Below are positions 19,801-27,644 of a stretch of 64,000 nt of DNA, piece after piece; the stretch's first letter is position 1, and each line of letters opens with the position of its first letter. The translations under genes and the position numbers were made by a program. The notes under the pieces are model-generated. The model made no database searches, was not told where the DNA came from, and was given only the letters and a program-made list of their open reading frames with translations. Source of the stretch: Dolichospermum planctonicum (lineage in GTDB: Bacteria > Cyanobacteriota > Cyanobacteriia > Cyanobacteriales > Nostocaceae); contig NZ_BJCF01000003.1 in NCBI RefSeq assembly GCF_005402965.1, positions 1 through 64,000 of the forward strand, in the 5' to 3' direction.

Positions 19801-20190
19801 AATGGCTGGTAATTTCGCACCAATTAACTCGACATTGTACTTTTCCAAAACGCCATTTTTTGCCAAAGCCACAGCTAAATTCAACGCAGTTTGTCCACCC
19901 ATAGTTGGTAACAAAGCATCTGGTCTTTCTTTGGCGATAACTTTTTCCACTATTTCCGGTGTCAGCGGTTCAATATAAGTGCGGTCTGCTGTTTCGGGGT
20001 CAGTCATAATTGTCGCTGGGTTGGAATTGACCAGCACTACTTCATAGCCTTCTTCTCGCAAAGCTTTACAGGCTTGAGTTCCAGAATAATCAAATTCACA
20101 GGCTTGGCCAATGACAATGGGTCCTGAACCTAACAGGAGAATTTTTTTGAGGTCTTGACGACGGGGCATAGTTTTTACCTTAGATGACAA
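16861..20190 (-). CDS. carB: Carbamoyl-phosphate synthase large subunit
   Basis: This 1109-residue protein shows the duplicated architecture of CarB: two pre-ATP-grasp/ATP-grasp halves ([20 protein letters not shown] near residue 17; [17 protein letters not shown] in the second half), an oligomerisation domain between them and a C-terminal MGS-like allosteric domain ([10 protein letters not shown] to the end). It makes carbamoyl phosphate for arginine and pyrimidine synthesis with the CarA glutaminase, which is not in this window. It is about 30 residues longer than usual because of an insertion before [14 protein letters not shown]. Part of that insertion ([12 protein letters not shown]) is encoded by a heptamer tandem repeat at 18128-18161. 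Confidence 0.97.
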   Translation of the reverse strand: MSSKVKTMPRRQDLKKILLLGSGPIVIGQACEFDYSGTQACKALREEGYEVVLVNSNPATIMTDPETADRTYIEPLTPEIVEKVIAKERPDALLPTMGGQTALNLAVALAKNGVLEKYNVELIGAKLPAIEKAEDRKLFNEAMAKIGVAVCPSGTASTLEESKAIALEIGTYPLIIRPAFTMGGTGGGIAYNQEEFEEMAQVGIDASPVSQILIDQSLLGWKEYELEVMRDLADNVVIICSIENLDPMGIHTGDSITVAPAQTLTDKEYQRLRDMAIKIIREIGVETGGSNIQFAVNPENGDVVVIEMNPRVSRSSALSSKATGFPIAKIAAKLAVGYTLNELQNDITKKTPACFEPTIDYVVTKIPRFAFEKFPGSESVLTTQMKSVGEAMAIGRTFNESFQKALRSLETGRAGWGADKSEKLPSGEQIRAQLRTPNPERIFSVRHAMQLGISNEEIYELTAIDPWFLDKLQELLEIEKFLKRTPLKQLTKEQMYAVKRNGFSDRQIAYCTKTKEDEVRTYRKYLEVIPVYKTVDTCAAEFEALTPYYYSTYEEETEVLPSDKPKVMILGGGPNRIGQGIEFDYCCCHAAYSLHDAGYETIMVNSNPETVSTDYDTSDRLYFEPLTKEDVLNIIEAENPLGIIVQFGGQTPLKLAVPLQEYLQQQAAISNVSQNGEIQNPKSKIQNPQIWGTSPDSIDMAENRERFEKILQELNIAQPPNGMARSYEDALIVAKRIGYPVVVRPSYVLGGRAMEIVYSDTELERYMTFAVQVEPEHPILIDKFLENAIEVDVDAIADHTGNVVIGGIMEHIEQAGIHSGDSACTLPSISLSPAVLNQIRLWTVQLAQALSVVGLMNIQFAIVGNNSYSPQVYILEANPRASRTVPFVSKATGVQLAKLASLVMSGKTLEELKFTKEVIPSHIAVKEAVLPFSKFPGTDTILGPEMRSTGEVMGIDSDFGRAFAKAELGAGEKLPLQGTVFVSMSDRDKPLAADVIKEFIKLGFTIMATQGTRQILQKAELEVTSILKLHEGRPHVLDAIKNGNIQLIINTPSGEEAHADSKLIRRTALGYKIPIITTIAGARATVAAIRSLQNTTLDVKVIQEYCPKS
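18128..18161. repeat. GGATTTT heptamer array inside the carB coding sequence
   Basis: Four complete GGATTTT units plus six bases of a fifth. On the coding strand this reads CAAAATC repeats and encodes [11 protein letters not shown] in frame. The same heptamer, with the same array length of 34 bases, lies in the intergenic spacer at 41423-41456 (as AAAATCC). Confidence 0.95.
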
Positions 20191-20600
20191 AAATACAAAT
20201 CTTGGACTATTTTAAAGGTCTTTACCCCCTATCATGCCATTCATTATCAACTTTTCCGGGTAGCGAACTGCTTGCAGCAGTGCTTCGCTATCACTAACAG
20301 AGGAAAGAATTATGGATATGGAGGATTTTTCTGACTAGTTTTCATATTTTTTGTTCACGCAGAGGCGCAAAGACGCAGAGAGGTTAAGTGTTTATTTATT
20401 GGTTATAAGTTATAATAATTAAGTTGTTGCTAAATATTTTTATTTGCTTAATTATTCTTTTTGACATAGATTATCAATAATTTATTTTTAGATATATGTG
20501 AAATATTTAAGAAATTGCATTTATATTTAAATGGATAAATGACAATATTTTTAATTAGCTTTAATTAGCTAAATATAAAAAATATGCCATTATAAAAAAT
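20191..20600. other. AT-rich spacer with a GCAGAGGCGCAAAGACGCAGAG repeat-like motif
   Basis: The stretch between carB and dps has no recognisable gene. Around 20354-20380 it contains CGCAGAGGCGCAAAGACGC, a motif I know as a dispersed repeat in Nostoc/Anabaena genomes. The right end leads into the dps terminator. Confidence 0.5.
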
Positions 20601-20630
20601 GGCAGAAAGCATAATTTATACTTTTCTGCC
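20601..20630 (-). terminator. Rho-independent terminator of dps
   Basis: Hairpin GGCAGAAA (20601-20608) / TTTCTGCC (20623-20630). Read leftward, it is followed by ATTTTTTATAATGGC. It lies about 80 bases after the dps stop. Confidence 0.75.
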
Positions 20631-20710
20631 AAAAGGATTAATTTTGTAAAATTCTCAATTACTAAAAATTTTTACCATTTAAGTTTAGTTGAATCGAGAT
20701 TACGAAAAGT

Positions 20711-21265
20711 TTAGTTTTCAGCCCGTTGGACAAAACCCAAGGTTAAACTATCTTTGGCTAAGAAGTGAGCTAAATGATAAGCTCTTTCTTCAGTTTTTAA
20801 GAGGATTTTTTCGTACAAATACCTTGTACCTCTATCGCCCAAACTCTCAGCCTGTGAAGCTTGACGGCGAATTACACCAATTAATGCTTGTTCGGCTACT
20901 AGATCATTTTCTACCATCTTTCGCGCCGAAAATACACCATCTGCTTCTGTTTCAAAACAGCATAATTCAGCTAATTTACTAAAACTTGCTGCTGGTATTC
21001 CACCCAAACCATTTAAACGTTCACCGATTTCATGAATGTGATCTTGTACTTCTTTGTAGCTGGAATTGAAAAATTCATGCAGGGAATTAAATTCCGCACC
21101 TTCAACTACAAAATGATGTTTTTGATATTGTAGATACAATGCCTGAAAACTAGCTAATACGACATTGAATCCTTCAACAACTGGTGCGGTTACACTGTGA
21201 TCTAATAATACAGGATTGTCATAAACCTGACCAAAATTGTGTAATATAGTTTGCGTATCAGACAT
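20711..21265 (-). CDS. dps: Dps family ferritin-like protein with a His-type ferroxidase centre
   Basis: This 184-residue four-helix protein has the Dps signature: H51 in [11 protein letters not shown]63 in FNSLHEFF, then [14 protein letters not shown]. In ordinary Dps proteins the last block reads (E/D)HIDEIAER and the aspartate binds iron. Here that position is H78, followed by E82. This matches the cyanobacterial His-type ferroxidase class described for Dps4 of Nostoc punctiforme. The protein should form a dodecamer that stores iron and removes peroxide or oxygen. It is a single leftward gene with its own terminator; the 334-base upstream region faces a divergent small gene. Confidence 0.88.
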   Translation of the reverse strand: MSDTQTILHNFGQVYDNPVLLDHSVTAPVVEGFNVVLASFQALYLQYQKHHFVVEGAEFNSLHEFFNSSYKEVQDHIHEIGERLNGLGGIPAASFSKLAELCCFETEADGVFSARKMVENDLVAEQALIGVIRRQASQAESLGDRGTRYLYEKILLKTEERAYHLAHFLAKDSLTLGFVQRAEN

Positions 21266-21599
21266 GGTTTTCCTCTCTTTTTAAGAGTTATAGTTTTTAA
21301 CTGCTTACCTTTAACATCTTAGCATTTTTAAAATAAAAACAAGGCTACTAAATATTAAAAACTTTGACATTACTAGTAATTGCAATCATCAATTTTTGTA
21401 ATATATCTACCTTTGTAGCTATATATATTGACTTAAATCACAAAATGTGCATATCCACCAATTTAAAAAAGATGAGATTTTTTCTCAAAATTAATGACAA
21501 TATTTTGCACTTAGTGTATTCTAGAGAAAGAGGCTAAACTCCCACTAAGTTGTAAATTTAGGCTGTGAGTTTCTAGTTTTACTGCAATTTTATGGCATT
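21266..21599. other. Divergent regulatory region between dps and the 2Fe-2S gene pair
   Basis: This AT-rich spacer of 334 bases separates two divergent transcription units and must hold both promoters. I see no clear consensus boxes, Fur-like site or RNA gene. Confidence 0.5.
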
Positions 21600-21872
21600 T
21601 TGGGGGCTATCCACTTGAAATCTTCTAGCTCAGAAACAGACAAAAAGCACGTTATTGATATAGATTGGGCAGACCGTTGGCAGGTTTATCAACGCTTACA
21701 AGAATTAGATATAATTTGTATTTGTGATACTAACCAGCCTTTAATGGTAGAAGTAAATAACCTCACCGCAGCTATTCAACTCTGGAGTGTAATTAAACAA
21801 TTTACTGCTTCTCGTCAAGACTTGATTGGGAATCTTGAAAATTGTTGGTGTATTCGTTACCAAAAATTTTAG
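21600..21872 (+). CDS. Small conserved hypothetical protein upstream of a 2Fe-2S protein
   Basis: An open frame of 90 residues with a TTG start at 21600; no ATG is available in this frame, and the ATG at 21592 is out of frame and stops after eight codons. Translation from a later non-ATG start is possible. The core (DWADRWQVYQRLQELDIICIC, then NLTAAIQLWSVIKQF) looks like a compact alpha/beta protein. I do not recognise the family. It ends 15 bases before the 2Fe-2S protein gene, so the two are probably one operon. Confidence 0.65.
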   Translation: MGAIHLKSSSSETDKKHVIDIDWADRWQVYQRLQELDIICICDTNQPLMVEVNNLTAAIQLWSVIKQFTASRQDLIGNLENCWCIRYQKF

Positions 21873-21887
21873 TTAGATAGGGGAAAA

Positions 21888-22508
21888 ATGAGTATATATA
21901 CTAATTCACAAGTAACAGAATTTTGTTTTGAGGGCAGATTTTTGGATTTTGTCATCAAGGATGGATATAAGCTAAAAGGCTTGTTATTATGGACTTCCGA
22001 AGGTGAATGTTATATAAAATTAGCCAAACATTTACGGAGTGCTTTTGATTTGCGTTTACCTCAAGGGACTTGGTTACAAGTTGTGGGAACAAAACAATAC
22101 AACGCCAAAAAAGATCAGGTAACATTGGTAGCGGAACGAGTTATGGCTGCAAGTGCTGATATGGGAACAGTTACAGCCCAAAATCTAGCTAAGACGAAAC
22201 CGGACAAAGTGCAAACAATTCTAGTTTGTCAAAAATCTGATTGTATGAAGCGCGGAGGTAAAGCTTTGTGTCAAGCTTTGGAGTCAGAATTAACAAATCA
22301 TGGTTTAGAAAATTCAGTCGCTATTAAAGGTACTGGCTGTATGAAAAACTGTAAAGCTGGTCCTAATTTAGTTATGCCTGATAAAACTCGTTATAGTAAA
22401 GTTAAAGCTGAACAGGTTGCAGATTTAATAGATAAGCATTTTTCTGGGGAAATTCGGGAGAAAAGGGAGGATTTAATGGTAAATATTCCCACTTTTGTTG
22501 AAGTTTAG
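21888..22508 (+). CDS. Thioredoxin-like 2Fe-2S ferredoxin domain protein
   Basis: A 206-residue two-part protein. Residues 1-95 form an unrecognised N-terminal domain (GRFLDFVIKDGYKLKGLLLW). Residues 105-190 are a thioredoxin-like [2Fe-2S] ferredoxin with C114 and C119 (CQKSDC) and C151 and C155 (CMKNC), the spacing expected for four cluster ligands, followed by AGPNLVMPD. It probably transfers electrons or senses redox state. The partner is unknown. It follows a small hypothetical gene in the same direction. Confidence 0.8.
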   Translation: MSIYTNSQVTEFCFEGRFLDFVIKDGYKLKGLLLWTSEGECYIKLAKHLRSAFDLRLPQGTWLQVVGTKQYNAKKDQVTLVAERVMAASADMGTVTAQNLAKTKPDKVQTILVCQKSDCMKRGGKALCQALESELTNHGLENSVAIKGTGCMKNCKAGPNLVMPDKTRYSKVKAEQVADLIDKHFSGEIREKREDLMVNIPTFVEV

Positions 22509-22513
22509 ATCCG

Positions 22514-22546
22514 TAGGGTGTGTTAGCGACAGCGTAACGCACCCTA
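22514..22546. repeat. TAGGGTG...CACCCTA inverted repeat
   Basis: An imperfect palindrome (TAGGGTGTGTTAGC / GCGTAACGCACCCTA) directly after the 2Fe-2S gene. This type of GGGTGCGTTAC element is a common dispersed repeat in cyanobacterial genomes. It may fold as an RNA hairpin but has no T-run. Confidence 0.65.
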
Positions 22547-22558
22547 AACTTGATTAAA

Positions 22559-22652
22559 GAAACAATCATTACTTTTAATTATTTATTATCATTAATTCTA
22601 CGTTACCCTGTTATTGGTTATTGTTGGGTTTCCTTGTGTCAACCCAACCTAC
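22559..22652. repeat. 94-bp direct repeat, left copy, flanking the toxin-antitoxin block
   Basis: Bases 22559-22652 match 24522-24615 without gaps at an offset of 1963, with four substitutions that I counted. The copy includes the inverted start codon and first codons of a higB-like gene (ATGATTGTTTC on the minus strand at 22559-22569) followed by unrelated sequence. It ends with the AACCCAACCTAC palindrome. It is probably the 5' stub of a lost second higB. Confidence 0.85.
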
Positions 22653-22654
22653 GT

Positions 22655-22981
22655 TCATAATTGTAAATCCTCATCTAATATTGTTCCGATATCTCTTGCA
22701 CTATGAATAACTCGCAAAATATCAATTTCTGATTCAAAAATGCGATAGAAAATCAGATATTTTCTAAATCCTTTAATTGATTGTTGTCGAAGATCTGTTA
22801 AATTAGGATGAGAAAATTGACAGATTTTTCCCATAGCTGGAGTTTTAGCTAATTGTTTAAATGTTGTTTCTGCTGCTATTAAAAAGCGGTCAGAAACATC
22901 TAAATTATCTTCTGCTATGTAGGTTGCTAAATCTATCAAGTCACGGATAACTTGAGGTCTTTTTTTAATTTCAAACATCAC
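22655..22981 (-). CDS. ParE/RelE superfamily toxin
   Basis: This 108-residue protein fits the ParE/RelE toxin fold: DLIDLATYIAEDN, ETTFKQLAKTPAMG, then LRQQSIKGFRKYLIFYRI and ILRVIHSARDI. ParE-type members usually poison DNA gyrase and RelE-type members cleave mRNA at the ribosome. The partner is ParD-like, so the ParE group is favoured. The gene starts three bases after the antitoxin stop, the usual antitoxin-first order. A second methionine directly follows the first, so either may be the start. Confidence 0.88.
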   Translation of the reverse strand: MMFEIKKRPQVIRDLIDLATYIAEDNLDVSDRFLIAAETTFKQLAKTPAMGKICQFSHPNLTDLRQQSIKGFRKYLIFYRIFESEIDILRVIHSARDIGTILDEDLQL

Positions 22982-22984
22982 AAG

Positions 22985-23248
22985 CTAAATTGCACCTTGA
23001 CGGTTGTTAATTTTGTCTCTGACTGCTTGACGAATATCTTCCCATTCTTGTGCTGTCATTTCTGTAGCTTCTCCAGAATTTAATCCTTCTAAAAGCATGG
23101 TCTGTAGTTGTTCCTTTGCTCTTTGTTTTTGGTCTTGTCGTACTAATTCCCGAAAGTATTCGCTAACACTGCTGTAACCACCTTGTGCTACCAGTTGTTC
23201 TACGTAAGCTCGCATGGTGTCAGGTAAGGAAATATTCATACTTTTCAT
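22985..23248 (-). CDS. ParD-type antitoxin
   Basis: An antitoxin of 87 residues from the ATG at 23248 (MKSMNISLPD). A longer open frame reaches back to 23395, but the homologous part begins here and the extra 49 residues run over the dispersed palindrome at 23341-23371, so the shorter start is preferred. A start at the ATG at 23239 is also possible. The N-terminus is a ribbon-helix-helix DNA-binding domain (NISLPDTMRAYVEQLVAQGG, SSVSEYFRELVRQDQ). The C-terminal part should neutralise the toxin. It probably represses its own operon. Confidence 0.87.
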   Translation of the reverse strand: MKSMNISLPDTMRAYVEQLVAQGGYSSVSEYFRELVRQDQKQRAKEQLQTMLLEGLNSGEATEMTAQEWEDIRQAVRDKINNRQGAI

Positions 23249-23340
23249 GAGGTGATTTCCGTGAATGTTATTTTCTATATTATGGCAGGTTTTGTCATTT
23301 TCTGCCATTACTAGAAAAAACGATTGATCATAGTTGGTGT

Positions 23341-23371
23341 TGTTGGGTTTCCTTGCGTCAACCCAACCTAC
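23341..23371. repeat. TGTTGGGTTTCC...AACCCAACCTAC palindrome, middle copy
   Basis: The third member of the palindrome family in the toxin-antitoxin block, between the ParD gene and the TOPRIM-like gene. It is nearly identical to the terminal parts of the two 94-bp direct repeats. Confidence 0.85.
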
Positions 23372-23381
23372 AAATATATAG

Positions 23382-23933
23382 TTAGTTAATTGCAACAGAA
23401 GATAGAGTAAGGGATGATAGGAAAATCATTATTTCTTGTATTAATGAATGTTGTTGTAATATCTTAATTTCTTCATCATTGATATTACTAAATATTTTCT
23501 CATTGATTGATTTTTCTGTGCCTAAAACTGTCTCTAAAAATTCTTTAGGTTTGCTTTGAGCAAATTTCCATTCTAAATCATTAAATTGACGTTGGGTGAT
23601 TTTTTCAATTAATGGTTTATTTTGGAGAAATATAATTTCTATTTCAGGAATAGCTAAAGATACTTGAAAAGGGGTTTTAGCCGCAGCACGACGTAATAAA
23701 TAATTAACTAAATCCCTTTTTTCAAATATTTGAGATTCGTTATCTGTATTAGCATCTAAAATTAAGATTACAGGAATGTGTCTAGTAGCAATTAGAGAAC
23801 TTGCTAATGATCTTACTTCATACTGACTGTCACCTACTACTATTTTCACATCTTGAATTAAATTTTTAGGCAGTAATTTTTCTAGAATTTCTTGGTTTTT
23901 ATTACCTTCTAATACTATATAAGATAAAGTCAT
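23382..23933 (-). CDS. Hypothetical TOPRIM-like protein linked to higBA
   Basis: A 183-residue soluble protein that I do not recognise with certainty. Its N-terminal half has IVLEGNKNQEILEKLL, then VILILDANTDNESQI, resembling the glutamate and DxxxD-type acidic residues of TOPRIM folds found in small nucleases and DUF3226/OLD-type proteins. The rest is mostly helical. It begins 15 bases after the higA stop and so appears to be a third gene of the higB-higA unit. The ending overlaps the longer version of the ParD frame. Its function is unknown. Confidence 0.6.
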   Translation of the reverse strand: MTLSYIVLEGNKNQEILEKLLPKNLIQDVKIVVGDSQYEVRSLASSLIATRHIPVILILDANTDNESQIFEKRDLVNYLLRRAAAKTPFQVSLAIPEIEIIFLQNKPLIEKITQRQFNDLEWKFAQSKPKEFLETVLGTEKSINEKIFSNINDEEIKILQQHSLIQEIMIFLSSLTLSSVAIN

Positions 23934-23948
23934 GATAAAACCTCTGTT

Positions 23949-24239
23949 TTAATAAGGAATAATTTGATTTAAAATTTCTCCTAAATTTCTTTTTGCTTCC
24001 ATTATTTCATAAGCGTTTTGCAATCGTAAAAAATAACCATCTGAAAGTCTAAAATAGCGACAGAGACGTAAATCTATATCTGCCGTCATTTTAAGTTTAC
24101 CTGTAATAATTCCTTGAATAGTAGAATAAGTTAAACCTAAATTAACAGCTAAAGTATTTTCGCTGATGTCTAATTCTTCTAAAAATTCATATTTTAAAAT
24201 TTCACCAGCATGGGGATTATGTAGTAAGTTGTTTTCCAT
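23949..24239 (-). CDS. higA: HigA-type XRE antitoxin
   Basis: A 96-residue helix-turn-helix protein with the HigA/VapI pattern: HPGEIL-like start (NPHAGEILKYEFLEELDIS), then NTLAVNLGLTYSTIQGIITGKLKMTADIDLRLCRYF. It should bind the HigB toxin and repress the operon. The gene starts 11 bases after the higB stop. Toxin-first order is normal for higBA. Confidence 0.9.
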   Translation of the reverse strand: MENNLLHNPHAGEILKYEFLEELDISENTLAVNLGLTYSTIQGIITGKLKMTADIDLRLCRYFRLSDGYFLRLQNAYEIMEAKRNLGEILNQIIPY

Positions 24240-24250
24240 GTCATTTTCTC

Positions 24251-24532
24251 CTAATGGTAATCCACTATTTCTATATTATAAGCATTTCCATTTTCCCAAA
24301 TAAAACAGATCCGCCATTGCTTTGTAATACGGATACTGTATTCTCCTATTCTATCTCCAGAAAGGGCTTCTAAGCGATTTCCAGGGGGGATACGCAAGTC
24401 ATCTAAATTAGCTGCTGCTTCTAGTTGTCGCAATTTGCGTAATGCTCGTTCTTGGATATCTACTGGTAATTTTCTTGAACTTACCCCCTGCCATATTTTT
24501 TCGGTTTCTTTACAACTAAAGGAAACAATCAT
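24251..24532 (-). CDS. higB: HigB-type RelE-family toxin
   Basis: A 93-residue protein with the HigB/plasmid-maintenance killer pattern: ALRKLRQLEAAANLDDLRIPPGNRLEALSGDR (quoted in part: LRKLRQLEAAANLDDLRIPP), then YSIRITKQWRICFIWENG. The conserved WRICF block holds the catalytic region. HigB enzymes cleave mRNA at the ribosome. Its start codon and upstream region are part of the right-hand 94-bp direct repeat, a second copy of which lies at the other end of the block. Confidence 0.9.
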   Translation of the reverse strand: MIVSFSCKETEKIWQGVSSRKLPVDIQERALRKLRQLEAAANLDDLRIPPGNRLEALSGDRIGEYSIRITKQWRICFIWENGNAYNIEIVDYH

Positions 24533-24615
24533 TACTTTTAATTATTTATTATCATTAATTTTACGTTACGCTGTTATTGATTATTGTTGGGTTTCCTTGC
24601 GTCAACCCAACCTAC
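24522..24615. repeat. 94-bp direct repeat, right copy, covering the higB start
   Basis: The partner of 22559-22652. It contains the higB ATG (24530-24532, minus strand), the presumed higB promoter region and the AACCCAACCTAC palindrome (24585-24615). Confidence 0.85.
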
Positions 24616-24629
24616 TAAATTACAAAAAC

Positions 24630-25394
24630 CTAATTACCAAGTAATTCTCTTTTACGTCGCTCCTGTTCCTGCTGCTGAACCCTTGCGCGTGTTTCCTGAT
24701 ATTCTTCTACTGCTTTTTGAGATTCATTCTTTAGTGATTCCCTCAATTGAGGAGCTTCATCTTCATCCCCTAAAAGAGAAATCACTTCTCGTCTTTGTGG
24801 TTTATCAAGTTTAATAAACCATTTGATAAAAGCTTTTAAAATTACCTCTCTTGAACCTGATACATCATCATGAGCTACAACACAAGAAGGACAAACGTAT
24901 GGTAAGTAGTATGATCCATGAACAAAAGAGCTATATTTTTGGCCTTGAGAAATATGGTTTTTGCTCCACCTGCATACGCCACCAGAGATATTGTTAGCAA
25001 TAATACAGTCTAACAACTGCGTCCTAACACCATAAGAACTAAAGGTGCGTGCTAGTTGTCCAACAGCTACAGAACCAGGATATCCAGGTAAGATTTCTCC
25101 TGTTGAAGCGAGTTCAGGAAATTTATTCAAAATTAAGGAGTAATGATATCGAGAGTAGATACATACTTCTTTTAAAACATTGTTATGCCCTAAATCATTG
25201 TTATTCGACAGAAAGTGATTAATATTCAATAGCATTTGTTGATAGTATTTTTTAGAAAAAACATCCTTCTGACAACTATCAGCCACCTGAGTTAGTATCT
25301 TCATATTAACCTGTGCATTACTTCTCATTGGCGTTAACAACAAAGCCGAGCTAGTGACAAATAAAGCAATTAGACCTTTAACTGTGAATTTCAT
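24630..25394 (-). CDS. Secreted protein of unknown function, coupled to a Ser/Thr kinase
   Basis: A 254-residue protein with a signal peptide (about residues 1-27, ALLLTPMRSNAQ) and several cysteines (for example CICVYSRYH-like region VCIYSRYHYS, LLDCIIANNISGGVCRW, YVCPSCVV) that may form disulfides or a metal site. The C-terminus is charged and helical (QETRARVQQQEQERRKRELL). I do not recognise a family. Its ATG overlaps the kinase stop by one base (TAATG), so the two are translated together, and it may be a periplasmic partner of the kinase. Confidence 0.75.
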   Translation of the reverse strand: MKFTVKGLIALFVTSSALLLTPMRSNAQVNMKILTQVADSCQKDVFSKKYYQQMLLNINHFLSNNNDLGHNNVLKEVCIYSRYHYSLILNKFPELASTGEILPGYPGSVAVGQLARTFSSYGVRTQLLDCIIANNISGGVCRWSKNHISQGQKYSSFVHGSYYLPYVCPSCVVAHDDVSGSREVILKAFIKWFIKLDKPQRREVISLLGDEDEAPQLRESLKNESQKAVEEYQETRARVQQQEQERRKRELLGN

Positions 25395-27142
25395 TATTGA
25401 TTACCCTCTTTGATTACCTGTTCTAATTCATCGGAAGCTTTAGGAATGGGATGTGTATTTTCCCAAGGTTTAGTGACATCAACTACATTATCATGTGAAC
25501 GTGGTGTATTTTCTTGTTTTTTCCTCACTTTTTGTGGTTTAGTTGGTAATTGTCGTTTCTTTGGAGTTAACACAATTGTTTTTTGTGATTTTCTTCGCAA
25601 AGCCTGGTTAGCCTTTTCAGCTTGTATTGCTGCTTGTCTTCTTTGTTTATTTTGCAGTGCTACTTGTTCTTTCTGTTGTGCTAATATGGCTGCTTCAAAT
25701 TCCCTCTTTCGTCTCTCAGTTTCCAGCTTTTCCTGTGCTTCTTTAGCTGCTTTTTGTTTCCTAATATCCTTTAGTCTTTCTTGTTCGGCTTTAGCGGCTG
25801 ATTCTAATTTCCTTTGTTTCTCTATAGCGTCTTTTCTCTCTCGTTCAGCTTTTAAAGCAGCTTCACGTTTTTTTATTTTTTCCCTTTTCGCTTTTTCAGC
25901 TTGCAAATCTTCAGATGAAATTACATTTACCGGACTTGGCTGAATTTGCGTTTTAGCCTTTGGTGTAGATTCAGAAATAGGAATAATTGGTGATGAATTA
26001 GAAATACTAGGACTAACAACAGGTATTTTTTCTTCAGTTACAACTATGTTTTTATTATTAGGTTGATTCAATGCAGCAATAGCAAAATATCCCACACTTA
26101 AACCAATCAACCATTTCCACATTTGGCGATTTTTCTGACTTGGTTTAGCCGCAAGTTGTACGGGTTTACCTGGACTAACAGAAACCGTCGGTAAAAAACT
26201 ACTTTTTGATTGAATATTGGTGGTATTTCCGAAAATTTGCGGTTGATTTAAAGCCTTTTCAATTTTCTGCAATCTCTGGAAAATAACTCTCGTATTTTCA
26301 GGACGCTGATTTGCAGTAGGAGCAATTAAATTATCAATTAAATCTGCTAAAAGCGGAGAAATATTAACTGCATATTTTCGCCAATGTAACTCATTAGTCA
26401 GAGGATCATAAATAGCTTTATCCTGGGGTTCTTTACCTGTGAGCAAAAATATAAAAGTCCGTCCTAAAGCAAAAAAATCTGACTGTTGTACAGAATAACC
26501 GTTTTGTTGTTCTGGTGGTGAATAACCTTGAGAAATAATTCTCGTATGGGAATTTCTCGCTAAAATTGTGGTGGTGATTTGTCGCACTGCACCAAAATCA
26601 ATTAAGACAAGTTGCCCACTTGGTCGCAGCATGATATTTTGAGGTTTAATATCACGATGAAAATATTTTTGAGCGTGGACTAAAGCCAGAATTTCTACTA
26701 TTTGTTTGAGCCAATTGAGAGCTTCTTTTTCAGCAATAGGTTGATATTTACGAAATTCCATCCATTGCTCTAAATTTACTCCTGCAATTTTCTCCATTAC
26801 TAAACAATGCAATGGTACAGAGCTATTTTTAGGTAAAACCGTAAAATAACCATCTGCTTCGACTTTGGGAATACCCACACTGTTTAACTGACTCAAAACC
26901 TTGGCTTCTTGTTGAAACAATTCCACCGCTTTTGAGTTATTTTCAGTCAGCACTTTTAAAACTTTGGTTTCTCCACCGTCGTCAATTTCAAAGGTGTTCC
27001 CAAAACCACCTTGTCCTAGTTGTTTGAGTACCCGATAACGATTTTGCAGCAGTAATTGTGACCCACAGTTACGACAAATAGGATTATTTGCATTTGCTAG
27101 GTCAATGGGTTTGGGACAGTGCGGGTTGATACAATAGCTCAT
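25394..27142 (-). CDS. Membrane-anchored Ser/Thr protein kinase with N-terminal zinc ribbon
   Basis: A 582-residue protein. Residues 4-26 form a four-cysteine zinc ribbon (YCINPHC, ICRNC). The kinase domain (about 35-295) has the glycine loop LGQGGFGNTF, K63 (VLKVL), HRDIKPQN with D164 and DFGAV with D182, so it should be active. A single membrane helix follows near residues 342-360 (WKWLIGLSVGYFAIAAL). The outer part (about 400-545) is a long Glu/Lys/Arg/Ala-rich coiled coil. The layout resembles the cyanobacterial SpkB-like kinases. Substrates are unknown. It forms an operon with the secreted protein gene downstream. Confidence 0.9.
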   Translation of the reverse strand: MSYCINPHCPKPIDLANANNPICRNCGSQLLLQNRYRVLKQLGQGGFGNTFEIDDGGETKVLKVLTENNSKAVELFQQEAKVLSQLNSVGIPKVEADGYFTVLPKNSSVPLHCLVMEKIAGVNLEQWMEFRKYQPIAEKEALNWLKQIVEILALVHAQKYFHRDIKPQNIMLRPSGQLVLIDFGAVRQITTTILARNSHTRIISQGYSPPEQQNGYSVQQSDFFALGRTFIFLLTGKEPQDKAIYDPLTNELHWRKYAVNISPLLADLIDNLIAPTANQRPENTRVIFQRLQKIEKALNQPQIFGNTTNIQSKSSFLPTVSVSPGKPVQLAAKPSQKNRQMWKWLIGLSVGYFAIAALNQPNNKNIVVTEEKIPVVSPSISNSSPIIPISESTPKAKTQIQPSPVNVISSEDLQAEKAKREKIKKREAALKAERERKDAIEKQRKLESAAKAEQERLKDIRKQKAAKEAQEKLETERRKREFEAAILAQQKEQVALQNKQRRQAAIQAEKANQALRRKSQKTIVLTPKKRQLPTKPQKVRKKQENTPRSHDNVVDVTKPWENTHPIPKASDELEQVIKEGNQ

Positions 27143-27644
27143 GACGCAAAAACCAGTCTTATCAATAAGTGACTGTTATTCAGATCCAATCTGGAATTTA
27201 CAGCGAGTTCAGTTTGAGTGAGGTACACCTTACCTTGTGCGGGCATCTTGCCCGCACCACAAGAGTTTTATTATTAATATCTGTACTTCATAAACGGATA
27301 ACTGCTGTAAGAATCCAAGCTGGTAATAATACTTCTAAAGACAATATTAGTATGATAACTCATACTACGTATTTGTGGCAACTGCTGATGTTATAGCAAT
27401 TTGAGTCTTGAAGGGGTTTTTAACTAACCACTCCAGACACAGACAACAACCAGAAGAGTCATCTATAACTAACTCCCAATTAGTCTTGTTTTATTTAATG
27501 GTATTTAAAATTGCTTATGCAGTGAAGATAGTTCTTCCTCGTCTGTACTATGATAACACAGTCCTAGCTTCGTGTCAAGAGATTTCTTTCTTTTAAATCC
27601 GCAAAAATTATTTTTTGGCAATATGATAGGGTAGTTATATTAGC
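27143..27644. other. Spacer between the kinase operon and cupB
   Basis: 502 bases without a supported gene. It contains a perfect inverted repeat GTGCGGGC (27237-27244) ATCTT GCCCGCAC (27250-27257), a common dispersed element of cyanobacterial genomes. Short open frames here have no family features. Confidence 0.55.
27237..27257. repeat. GTGCGGGC-ATCTT-GCCCGCAC hairpin
   Basis: A perfect 8-bp inverted repeat with a 5-base loop, followed on the plus strand by ACAAGAGTTTT. It lies upstream of the leftward kinase gene, where a terminator would not be expected for that gene. Confidence 0.8.

Noticed and set aside
16861-20190. Several rightward open frames inside carB
   Set aside because: They lie antisense to a strongly conserved coding sequence and show no family features.
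23249-23395. N-terminal extension of the ParD antitoxin
   Set aside because: The 49 extra codons run through a dispersed palindromic repeat and are unlike the family; the ATG at 23248 begins the ribbon-helix-helix domain.
27237-27257. Hairpin as terminator of a rightward gene
   Set aside because: No rightward gene lies upstream and the T-run is poor; it is a dispersed repeat.
27169-27596. Two short rightward open frames between the kinase and cupB
   Set aside because: They run across a dispersed hairpin, have atypical composition and no recognisable motif.
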